Part shown: piece by piece, positions 10,821-20,289 of the stretch
Layout of the letters: each line of letters opens with the position of its first letter
Numbering within the stretch: the first letter of the stretch is position 1
Source: Tilletiaria anomala UBC 951
Taxonomy: Eukaryota; Basidiomycota; Exobasidiomycetes; Georgefischeriales; Tilletiariaceae
NCBI RefSeq assembly: GCF_000711695.1
Contig: NW_013547020.1
Coordinates: 310,001-374,000 of the forward strand
DNA length: 64,000 bases
Reading direction: 5' to 3'
Notes under the pieces: model-generated
Database searches by the model: none
Told to the model about the DNA's origin: nothing
What the model saw: the letters and a program-made list of their open reading frames with translations, nothing else
Program-made: the position numbers and the translations under genes

Positions 10821-13387
10821 GCCGATTCGCAGTGTCAGCTGCAGGCTCCTTACACCTCGCGCAAGGGAGCCGGAGAGAACCGAGTGCATTGTGACGTGTC
10901 GAGATGAGTGTGCCAAACTGCGGAGAGCTGCTAGGTAGGGTCCAACGGACAAGATAGTCATGAACGACGCAGCGAAGCCAACCTGACGATATGACCACTC
11001 CGCTCCTCTATCCCATGCGAACAGCCTCTCGAAACACTGAGTGAAATTTGGTTTGGAAGGTGTACGCGCTGCTTGAGCTGCGATCATAACTGTTACCCGC
11101 GGGGGAGACGGCAGGCACCGTCAGCTCGCTGATTTCGCGCAAGCACCACCGAGCACCACACTCACATCAACACGTCGCTTTCATTGCCCTTCAAGCAGCG
11201 CTCGCTGGCTCTCGTTGCATCCATCCTTACCACACGTGGCCAACAGCTAGATGGGAAGAAGCATTTGACAATGTAGAATCGAGGTGATATGTACAGACGG
11301 TGGATCGCTGGTTTGGATCTTGCCATCCCGTGCCAACATGGAACAGCAGGGGCTTCTTCGTTTGGGTGGCAACTGGCAAATGCGTATTGCTCTGCAGTCA
11401 AAGAGACTGTGTGCACTGTAGAAGAGATCACAGCCACCAGCGACCCCGGATAATGCGGCAATGCATATTCACGCCCGCTTGCCGCCTCAACAGAGCCTTT
11501 GGTTGTGCCTGTTTGGGTGTCTTGGTTTTGACAGATTTTAGGGTTGGGTTACGGGCCTTGGAACACTGTCTGAGATCCTTGTCGAGCATGGTCGTTTATC
11601 AGAATTCGTGGCCGCGAGACCGCGCGAGCGACGAGAAGTGATTTGTCTTTCCGATCTTGCCGCTCTCCGATTCGACTCTTGAGTCATAGCGAAAGTACGC
11701 TAGCCGTCGCCTGCATGACACCGGCCATCCTGCGACACTGGAACGTAGCACCATCTGTCTTGGACGTGGAAATCAATATAGTGGAACTTGTGCTGATAGG
11801 TACTATGTAAATGTAGCGTCGCGTTCATACATAATTAGCTCAACATACGATCATCATTAGAGAGTATGGAAGCATTCCGTTCTGTGGACAGCTGGATGTC
11901 TGGATGTCCAGATGCGTGAAGCGTGGTGCCTGGTATGTAGTTTGTACCTGGAGTCCTGGACCCAGCCTGGAGATTGGAGATGGCCTGATGCCGAACGCTG
12001 TGGATGGGCGATGACCTGATGCGACCAGCGATCAGTCGTTCTGGGTTTGGGGGGGGGCAGCACTCAGCAGCAGATGCATGTGTATATTACTGTATCAGTA
12101 TCATCAGAGAATTCAGAGTACGTGCTGGTGCAGCTCGCGAGTCTCATCTTCTCTACGGTCTCTCTCATTGGGCTCCTTGGGCGGCAAGACGTAAGGATTG
12201 GTAAACAAGGATCAAGTTGAGCTACCAGCACGGATGAGCACTTTCTTTCCAAGTGCTGACGCTCTGGAATCACATGGCAAACTGTGCTGGTTAATGGTTA
12301 GAATAGGCTTGAGCATGGGACCGAAACATCCGAGAATGCCAAAGACTTTCAGAATCCAACGAGCCTCATATCTATGGTCTTGCGTCGTACCTGCGCCTCG
12401 GAGGTGGAAGAGCCAGACGACGCTCGCACACGGCGCAACCCCCGCAAGCCGCAAAATTCAAGGCGTCACAACTGTGAGCGACTCTGTTTTGTGGATAATG
12501 TAGACTTAAATACACCCTGTAGAGATGGCTAAGGTGCACGTAATCCCATACTCGCTGGAGCTTCCACCGCTTCGACATGCCAGTCTCGACAGTCGACAGC
12601 CTTATCGCCGATCGTCGTAGGCCAAGTTAGTACGGTCCACCTATGCATGGACACTTGGCTGCTTACGCCTGCGCGCCATGCGCCAACTCAAGTGCCCACG
12701 CCTACGACCAAACGTCCGCAATGTCGAGTCATACTTTTGTACTTTCTTTTATGTGCCCAATTTCCTGCATCGGGAGAAAAGAATGAATAAAAAAATCCGA
12801 GGCGCGTGGAAGAGGCGGAAGGCACTGGGGCAGTCAATCTGACAACGTAGTGAGGAACGATGCTTTTTTTCCGCTCCTTAGGTTTCCCACGCTTGAAACG
12901 AGTGTCCGCTGACAATGGGCGTTGGTGCCTGTGTTTTGAATGACAACGGCTGAACCTTTTTTTTTTTTGATTTCGCCGCGCAGCGGCTGTGTGGGAGTGT
13001 GCGATTGATTCAACACTTGCAGTGCCTGGTAGAGGGCCCTTCGCCGTGGCCGTAGGCAAAACGCAAGGGCGGAGAGTAAGGAGAGCAAGAAGGCACTTTC
13101 TACAGTGGTTACTCAATATAAACGAAATATACACCCCCTTCTTTGCTGTCTGCTGCCAACTTGTATAAAGCACGCCTTCACCACCACCAACGCTTTAAGC
13201 CTATAAAAATCCCTTCTTCCATTCCTCCACCGTCCTATCCCTCACCGAACCACTCAATTACAACACCAGCACCAATAGCGAAGCCGGGCTGATCGCTCGC
13301 ACAATTCAAACCACACTCTAGGCACCCTCCGAAGCGGGTCCCAATCCCTCCACAGACCACACCAGTATTCACCACAGAACAGGCACA
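10821..13387. other. Long intergenic region upstream of the bZIP gene
   Basis: About 2.5 kb between the secreted-protein gene (minus strand) and the bZIP leader (plus strand); the two genes diverge. No coding exon is supported. The last 200 nt are pyrimidine- and A-rich with TATA-like boxes, as expected for a promoter and 5' leader. A TGAGTCA (11680-11686) could allow autoregulation, but it lies 1.7 kb upstream of the first AUG of the leader. Confidence 0.45.
13202..13209 (+). promoter_or_regulatory. TATA-like box of the bZIP gene
   Basis: TATAAAAA, followed by C/T-rich sequence and then an A/C-rich leader, about 180 nt before the first AUG. A weaker TATAAAG lies near 13164. Position and context fit a core promoter; the transcription start is not known. 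Confidence 0.45.
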
Positions 13388-13405
13388 ATGTCTCAATTCG
13401 TCTAA
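13388..13405 (+). CDS. uORF1 in the bZIP leader
   Basis: The first AUG after the TATA-like box opens a five-codon frame (MSQFV) closed by TAA. Short upstream ORFs like this control translation of GCN4/CPC1-type activators in other fungi. An alternative reading is that this AUG is the real start, spliced by a weak donor (13400) to the long open frame further on; both phases would be 0 with an acceptor at 13538. Confidence 0.4.
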   Translation: MSQFV

Positions 13406-13594
13406 GCACCCCGGTCTACCTGACTATCTCCACTACCAACCAACCAGAAACCACAAACGCAATTATCAATCTGGATCTTTTGATCTAGATTGCCTATTCC
13501 CATCGACCACTCTATCGAGTGGAAGTCGAGACCTCCAGCAACCTTTCAAGTTGTCAGCTCCACTACACTACTTTACCTCCCAAACCCAATCACC

Positions 13595-13780
13595 ATGTTC
13601 ATCAACATGGCTTCCCAACGCCTCAACACCCGCTACTGGACCAAGTACCTCTCAACAACTGAGTACAACTCAACAGGAACTCCTTGTTCTGGAGGCAGCT
13701 CGTGCCATCCTCGAGCAACGCCGACAGACTCCCTCTCCTGCTACCCTCACTTTGGATCACAACCAAGGCCAGAACGGTAG
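13595..13780 (+). CDS. uORF2 in the bZIP leader
   Basis: Second AUG of the leader, 61 codons plus stop, in a different frame from the bZIP protein and overlapping its upstream open stretch. No further AUG lies between its stop and the AUG at 14070. The arrangement (short uORF, longer uORF, then a main AUG 290 nt on) could gate re-initiation. Its peptide has no recognisable family; a regulatory role is inferred from position. Confidence 0.35.
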   Translation: MFINMASQRLNTRYWTKYLSTTEYNSTGTPCSGGSSCHPRATPTDSLSCYPHFGSQPRPER

Positions 13781-14069
13781 TCCCGCACACATAACCCTTT
13801 CACACTATTCCGATTTAGTTCCAGCTCGACTTCCGCCTCGTGCGACACAGTCAACGCAATTGATTCATCAGTTTTCCGGCCCCATTGATCATCGGTCTCA
13901 TTCTACCATTGCCCATTTCGTCCAACCGTTGACGCCATCTCACGGTCACAACGTCCACCAAGTGCACGCTTCTTCGTCAAGCTCCACCACTGTACACTAC
14001 CAACAATCTCAACAGCAGCAGCAGCTTCCGTCTACTTGCGACGAGCTCCAAAGCTTCATCGATTCCGTC

Positions 14070-15380
14070 ATGCAGTCTGTAGACGTGAACCACAACATCC
14101 CCCCTAGGTCCCTTGCAAGGGGTGAGCCCGAGCACACCATCCTCAGCTCCCATCCAGACAATAACCGCTGACATTCCATGTATCACACAGATGATTCGAC
14201 CTTCTCCCTGAAATCTGCCTCCTCACTTTTCACCGAATTTGACGCCAGCACCACTCAGATGACCAGTGCTTCGTCCCGCATGCCCTCGCCCGCTTTTGGC
14301 GACGACAGCGATGCAGCCAGCCCCGCGCTGAGCGACTCGCTGTCCTTTGACCTCGATTTCGAAGAGCTCATTGAAGCGAACGACGCGTCGGGGGACACGG
14401 CGGCTGACGGTGACGCGTTTATGTTTGCCAACGACAATACTGAAGCCAAGGACGATGACCTTGAACAGTTCAATGCTCTCGCGCAGATTGTCGCCGACTA
14501 CGGTCTTGCCACGCTCACAGCACTTGATCACACTGGCGATTCAGCTGTTTTCGACGTTGTTGCCGATGGCATAATTGGACACCATAGCAAAAGCGCCATG
14601 GAGATGGTCTTTTCGCCGTCCAATCTTGTGGTCGGACAGGCGCTCATTGACCGCGTCGGTCTTCCGCCCATGTCCAATGCGACAGTCCCGTCAATGCCCC
14701 AGCAGACGGGTGCCACTTCGGAGCTGCTTCGCATTCTGACCAACTCCGCTATCGCGCAAGCAGCCCTGGGCAACAGTATCGTTGCCGCGCCCACACCAGC
14801 ACCCGCCGCTGATGCACCGCCTGCCACCGCTAGCCCTGCTGAGTTGTCGCTTGTAAGCCCTCTGCCGCAGCCTGTTGTGATCGACAGCAAGTCTCCGGTG
14901 GCCGTTTCTGCTGCAGTTCAAACTTCCACCGCAGACACGGAGGCCGACACGAGTAGCAATGTCCGCCAGACGAGCAAGCGTAAGCGTGTTGCGGATCCCA
15001 ATGCGCTTCTACCGCTTGATGCGCCGATCCAGCCGCGTCAATACAAGGGTGCCTCGGCCACGTCGCGTAAGCCCTTGCCTGGCGTCGACCCGCAGGCTGC
15101 CTCCGACGCTGCCGTTCAGGCTCCTGCTCCAAAGAGGGGCAAGCGCGCGTCGTGTGCAGCATCTTTAGCGGATAGCGCCCCCCCGGTCGTCAGCGCTCAG
15201 CTGGCCAAGCGCATGAGCAACACACTCGCCGCACGTCGCTCGAGGCATCGCAAGGCTGAGGAGCTCAAGCAGCTGCACGACACGATTGAAGACCTCACGG
15301 CACAAGTTGAAGAGTGGAAGAGGAAGTACGAGGAGATGAAGTGGGAGAATGAGCGACTCGGTAAACACAGTAACAACTAG
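14070..15380 (+). CDS. GCN4: GCN4/CPC1-type bZIP transcription factor
   Basis: Exons 14070-14121 and 14191-15380 (69-nt intron, gtgagc donor, CTGAC branch site, cacacag acceptor); 413 residues from the first in-frame AUG. The C-terminal 60 residues are a bZIP: basic region with NTLAARRSRHRK, matching the Gcn4/CPC-1 signature (N-T-x-A-A-R-R/K-S-R), then a zipper with L-L-W-M-L at heptad d positions. The middle is acidic and Ser/Ala/Pro-rich, as in activation domains. The same frame stays open for over 500 nt upstream of the AUG (from about 13540) with coding-like, Gln-rich content, so the true N-terminus may be about 175 residues longer and start in an upstream exon. Expected role: activating amino-acid biosynthesis genes by binding TGASTCA. 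Confidence 0.75.
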
Positions 15381-16158
15381 GTCCAACTCGGGCAGTGCAA
15401 CGTCCATCTACCGTGCACCCATTCGGCCATGTTTTCGTTGGTCCTCGAGTCTGCGCGCTCCTGCTAAGCTAGGAGATCAACACTACCCGAACGCAAGGCG
15501 TTTGCATCGTCTCGCAACAATGCCGTCGTCTACTTTCGATCCAACCCCAAAAGGCACGCGCCAAACGCGTCCATCCATGGTGTTCCTTTTTTGATTCACA
15601 CCAATCTGTATCGGCCCCGACCCTTTCCTCCCTTGACATGTCACCTTCACACAAGCAACGGCATCGTAGTTAGCTGCTCTGTTTATATAGCGATTAGAGG
15701 AGATGATCAAGACGGTTTACTTCGCCTTGCATGCATTAAATGGAGCTCCTCGTGGACACCCTCTATGTATAGACAGTCCGCGCTATCTTGTATGGCTCTA
15801 TCAATTCTATCGTTTTGGTTTTTTTTACACATGCCCTTTGGTTTGTGTGGGGTTGTCCTCTGGAGCTATTCTTTGCTAAATGAGGCATTCAGATGCGTTG
15901 GTTACGAAACAGCCCTCCCACTTGATCACGGCAGTTGATTGTCCTATACTCTCACCGAGATGGAATTGGCGGTTCCACATTTGGCTATACCCCGTTCGGA
16001 TGAGTCAATTGTATAGTCAATTGAGTTTTCAGCCATAGGTCGAACGTCGGATACACGGTGCGGATTGCATTCCTCATTTTGCATGCATCATCTCATGCAC
16101 ATCTGCCTTTGAACTTGTTCACCTAGTCTGTCGCAAGGCCGTGCGAACATTAGCAACC
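15381..16158. other. Intergenic region between bZIP gene and TYR1
   Basis: About 780 nt holding the 3' UTR of the bZIP gene and the promoter of TYR1. No coding exon seen. A TGAGTCA element near its right end is listed separately. Confidence 0.5.
16001..16007 (+). promoter_or_regulatory. Gcn4-type site TGAGTCA upstream of TYR1
   Basis: A perfect palindromic TGA(G/C)TCA, the consensus bound by Gcn4/CPC1 bZIP proteins, 151 nt upstream of the TYR1 start codon. About eight such 7-mers are expected by chance in 64 kb, so the position, not the mere presence, is the argument. Confidence 0.45.
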
Positions 16159-17764
16159 ATGGCGGGAACGAATGCCGGTACTGCGGCGGCCCTCCCCTTG
16201 CAGGATGCCACTCCGGAAGAGAAGGCACGCATTCAGATCGGGCTGATCGGCATGGGCGACATGGGACGGTTGTATGCCTCGCGATTCGCCGCTGCTGGCT
16301 GGAAGCATATCAACGTGTGCGACCAGCCACAGCATTTTGAGGGACTTAAGAAGGAGTACGAACGGAATGAGAACATCAACGTGTTCCTGAACGGCCACCT
16401 CGTCTCACGGATCAGCGACTTTATCATCTACTCAGTCGAAGCGGCTTATCTGCGTGATGCTGTCGCTGCGTATGGGCCGTGTGAGTTGGGTTGCAGAACG
16501 ACGAGGTGCCAATGCGTGAGTGCTGACTAAAGATGGAATCAACGGACTTGCACAGCAACGAAGCCAGGTGCGATCGTGTCCGGCCAGACATCTGTCAAGG
16601 CGCCAGAGAAGAAGGCTTTCGAAGCGCACCTACCGCAAGATGTGCTGATTATCTCCTGCCACTCGCTTCATGGCCCAAAGGTCGACACCGCTGGTCAGCC
16701 GCTGGTATGTGGCAAGTACACGGGCGGCAATCTTGCTTTACACTGAAAGTAGCTGTCTGAATGCGCCCTTTTAGGTCCTGATCCAGCATCGCGCCCCGGA
16801 CGCTTCCATGCGTCTTGTCGAGCGTATCTTTGCTTGTTTTAAGAGCCGCTACGTCTACCTCTCCTATGAAGAGCACGACACGGTCACGGCCAACACACAA
16901 GCGGTGACGCATGCCGCCTTCCTTTCCATGGGCACGGCATGGCGTTGTGCGAATGATTACCCATGGGAAACGACGCGCTACCCCGGTGGAATCGAAACGG
17001 TCAAGATCAACATCATGCTCAGGATCTACAGCGCCAAATGGCACGTGTATGCCGGTCTGGCGATTCTCAATCCCGCTGCACGGATACAGGTCGAACAGTA
17101 CGCGACGAGCACCACGCAGTTGTTCAAGCTCATGATTGCCGAGAGAGAAGATGACCTCATGCAACGCGTCTTCGAGGGTCGCCGGAAGGTCTTCGGCTGG
17201 AAGGACGACGAAGAAGGTGCCGGTGGAGGAGACGGTGCGGCACCGCAGGCAGCGGGGAGCAATGCGGGCAAAGTGCCTCGCAAACCGATCCTCCTGAGCG
17301 ATACGCTTCTGGACCGCTTTCACCTCGCGGCAAGGAGAGCGATCACTGACGGCCAGCAGAGCGCTGCAGCGCCGACCGCGCAAAGCCCTCTGCCAAACTC
17401 CCACCTTGCACTGCTCGCTATCGTCGACTGCTGGAGTGCGCTTGGCATCGATCCGTACGCACACCTCGAGTTGGCTGCGACGCCTGTCTTTCGCATCTGG
17501 ATCGGCGTGTGCGAGTACCTCTTCCGATCGCCCCACCGCCTGCGCACCGCCTGCAAGGCCGCCGTCCAAGGGCGCGACTATCGCACAGACGACACCGAGT
17601 TCACGATCGCAGCTCGGGGATGGGCAGAGGCCGTGCGGTTTGGCAACTTCGACTTGTATAAGTATCGCTTCGAAGAGACGCGCGCCTTCTTTGAGCCGCG
17701 GTTTGAGGAGGCCGCCAAGGCGGGCGCGGAGATGCTTAAAGTCGTTGCGGTGGAGAGACCATAA
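16159..17764 (+). CDS. TYR1: Prephenate dehydrogenase (NADP+)
   Basis: Converts prephenate to 4-hydroxyphenylpyruvate in tyrosine synthesis. Exons 16159-16480, 16556-16704, 16775-17764; 1,461 nt, 486 residues, close to the yeast enzyme. The start ATG has a good context (accATGG). An N-terminal Rossmann motif GMGDMG lies at residues 31-36. Family blocks are obvious: NGHLVSRISDFIIYSVEAAY, GAIVSGQTSVKAPE, SCHSLHGPKVDTAGQPLV, YLSYEEHDTVTANTQAVTHA, NIMLRIYSAKWHVYAGLAI and PNSHLALLAIVDCWSALGID. Both introns keep frame and join conserved text (GPS|TKPG, QPL|VLIQH). An acidic/Gly-rich insertion follows the KVFGWKDD region. It ends 39 nt from the convergent PX gene. Confidence is high. Confidence 0.95.
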
Positions 17765-17803
17765 AGGAGAACCAGAACCCTGAAAGCATCAAATAGCACT
17801 GTA

Positions 17804-19813
17804 TCATAAGATCCACTCCTGCAGACATGTACACTCTGCCCATCGCGCATCTAGCATCACTGACTCAAGCCAATCCTGCAGGCTCTTTCTCCGGTTCTCC
17901 AAATGTTTCGCGCCGTATTTGTGCAATAGGCCTGTCCGCCGAGGTGGTAAAGCTGGAAGAAAGCGCGCATACTCGGGACGCTCATCCAAAAGCTGTCTGT
18001 GCAGGGACACAAAGGCGCTGAATCGTCTATGGTTCGCAATGACAACACCTTGCTTGGTGACGATCCGGATGTGGAAGACGACCCAACCTCGCGCTTTCTC
18101 GCCGACCTCGCTCCAGCCTCGGATGCGCACCTCCCTTGCAAAGACACTGGAGGAGCAGCCTCTAAGCGAGCCGCGACTGCTATTGCGACGGTGGTGACCA
18201 ACGGAGTTGTTTGAGCCCTGTGAGCGATCGCTGATCGCCGAAGGTGTTAAAGATGAGACAGTGAGAATTGAAACAGGAAGCGACTGCAGCGACGCTGGCA
18301 GCGACTCGATGGATGGTTGGCTTGATGTATCATTACCATCATCAGCTTTGCCCTTGCCATTGTGCACGCGATCCCCGGCAGCAGCACGCCAGGACAGATC
18401 CGGCGACGAGGGCATAGAAAATGACCGCAACATGGCGCCTCCCTCGTCTTCATAACTCCCGATGGAGTTTCGTCGACGTTCGTCAGGGATCAGCGGCGTC
18501 TTGAACAGCGCTGCAGCACGAGCAGCGATCGACATCGGTGCCGCAGGTGGCAGCGAGGGAGATGTCTGTGTCGGGGTTGGTAATCTGTTCCTGTCACGGT
18601 CCTGTTCCATTACGAGGCCCGCTTGCGTCGCCGAAACCGTCTGCCAAGACTTTTTCTTGTTCGCATGGAGCTTGATCAGCTTACTCTGCACATGTGTCAC
18701 AGCAACGGGAGCCGCAGGACTGGACAGAGGAGAAATTGGTAGTGGACTTGGGGGAAGCGCAACACCGTGGATGGAGGACGATCGTGAAATGGGCCGCGAC
18801 GGGGGTGCTGGCAAAACAGAGCCATTTCGAGCCACAGTGTTAAGTAGGGGAAAGTCTGCCCTTTCAGCGGTAGGAACCGGAAGCGATGTATCTTCGACTG
18901 AATCGTTCGCCGTGTGAAAGGAAACGTCCGGAGTGTGATTCGACATTTCGGACTCATTCTGCATGGACAAATTAAGCTTGAGAGGGTCTGAGAGATCGAG
19001 CGAGCGCCGTCGTCCCGGTACTGCTGTTGGGAAGGATTGAAAGAAAAAGGCCGGAGTCGTTGCTTGTCTTTGGGTCTTCTCCTCTTCACGGATTTCTGTA
19101 ATTTCTTGTCGCTGCCGAAACACCATTTGTGAAGGAGGAGCGCTCGTTGTGCCAGAAACAACAGTCGTAGGGCTTTGCGCTCGCCGTCGGCCTGCCCGCA
19201 TCTGCCCGACCACTTTTCCGTTGACCACTCGCTCCCCAAACTCGTTCAACCAAACATCCTTGAGTGTCCCGTGCGCATCCTTGAACGGTGACCTTGGAGG
19301 GATGATCGACGTAGGACTGCCGGTTACACTTCTATCTGGTGCAGGCAGAGGTGTGGCGATGGGAGTGACTTCGCGCAGCGAGCCAATCATGGAATAAAGT
19401 CCGCCTGAAGGTAGCCAATCTTGGTCTGCAACTATTTCATTGGAGGAGCTGATGGTGATCTTTGCCTTTGCGCGTTGCTCAGGTGAAGTGCCACCGTCTC
19501 CACGAGACTGAGTATGGACTTTCTTCATGGTGCGAGGGGACCAAGCTTTTGACGGTCCGGCCTCATTTTCCTTCTCATCTTCGAACGAGCGAATCGGAAC
19601 GAGCTTGGAGCCCGCAGAATAGATCGGAGCCGGCGAAGTAAGTCGCAGAGGCGATGGGGTGATCAAGCGATCGATGGTATAACCTGTCGGGATCCTTGCC
19701 TTACCGCTTTGCGATGGCGTTCCTCGGGGTGATGGCAGTGCCAGGTCTAATAGCTCAGAGGTTGCCTCTTCGAGCTCTGCCACGAATATTCCATCATTTC
19801 CAAGGCTCGTCAT
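17804..19813 (-). CDS. PX-domain protein with long disordered N-terminus
   Basis: A single uninterrupted frame of 669 residues; the start is the first ATG. Residues 1 to about 550 are Ser/Pro/Thr-rich and disordered, with short basic patches. The last 120 residues form a phox-homology domain: REVRIRGWSEV, then HIRIVTKQGVVIANHRRFSA with the Arg-Arg-Phe phosphoinositide-binding motif, FVSLHRQLLDE, a proline-rich LPALPPRR loop, and HLENRRKSLQDWLESVM. PX domains usually bind PI3P on endosomes or the vacuole, so endosomal localisation is inferred. No BAR, SH3 or kinase domain is seen. It converges on TYR1 with 39 nt between stops. Confidence 0.85.
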   Translation of the reverse strand: MTSLGNDGIFVAELEEATSELLDLALPSPRGTPSQSGKARIPTGYTIDRLITPSPLRLTSPAPIYSAGSKLVPIRSFEDEKENEAGPSKAWSPRTMKKVHTQSRGDGGTSPEQRAKAKITISSSNEIVADQDWLPSGGLYSMIGSLREVTPIATPLPAPDRSVTGSPTSIIPPRSPFKDAHGTLKDVWLNEFGERVVNGKVVGQMRAGRRRAQSPTTVVSGTTSAPPSQMVFRQRQEITEIREEEKTQRQATTPAFFFQSFPTAVPGRRRSLDLSDPLKLNLSMQNESEMSNHTPDVSFHTANDSVEDTSLPVPTAERADFPLLNTVARNGSVLPAPPSRPISRSSSIHGVALPPSPLPISPLSSPAAPVAVTHVQSKLIKLHANKKKSWQTVSATQAGLVMEQDRDRNRLPTPTQTSPSLPPAAPMSIAARAAALFKTPLIPDERRRNSIGSYEDEGGAMLRSFSMPSSPDLSWRAAAGDRVHNGKGKADDGNDTSSQPSIESLPASLQSLPVSILTVSSLTPSAISDRSQGSNNSVGHHRRNSSRGSLRGCSSSVFAREVRIRGWSEVGEKARGWVVFHIRIVTKQGVVIANHRRFSAFVSLHRQLLDERPEYARFLPALPPRRTGLLHKYGAKHLENRRKSLQDWLESVMLDARWAECTCLQEWIL

Positions 19814-20289
19814 GATGTTGATTCCCTGTTAGTGGAGACGTGACGGAGATGCATCTCCAGACATCACGCCAAAGGGGGGGTGCAGATGCGCGCACGCGGA
19901 GCAGCTATAGCGGCTGCTTGCAGCCGGCAAGCTCAATACGACCTCATGCGAGGTGTTGCATGTTTTATCCACCAGGTCGTTGGGATCCTGTCCTTCGTGG
20001 GTCTGAATGAATGAGATACTGAGCATCAGACCAAGGCCATGGTTGTAAAGGTTCATAGTCAATACGTTCGCCACTTGCATGTTTCAGTTTCGCTCAAGCG
20101 CGTCTACGCGAAACAAGCAACTCGCCACGGTGGTTGAGGTGTTGGCTGTGTTACTTTCCACGACCATGGCAAGATTCTTGATGCGGGTACATGCTCAACA
20201 CCTTCTACTCGCTGCCAGGCTGCGCACCCCAAGAACACAGCTAGCTCGCAAGGCGTAAAAGAGCAACGGGAAACCGAATTCCACTTGAA
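19814..20289. other. Divergent promoter region, PX gene / VPS9-PPCDC gene
   Basis: About 475 nt between the start codons of two divergent genes whose products are both predicted to act with endosomal membranes (PX protein and VPS9 fusion). No exon or repeat is visible. Shared regulation is possible but only inferred. Confidence 0.4.

Noticed and set aside
12688-13173. 161-codon open frame on the minus strand ahead of the bZIP gene.
   Set aside because: Basic, low-complexity translation with no motif; it overlaps the presumed promoter of the bZIP gene.
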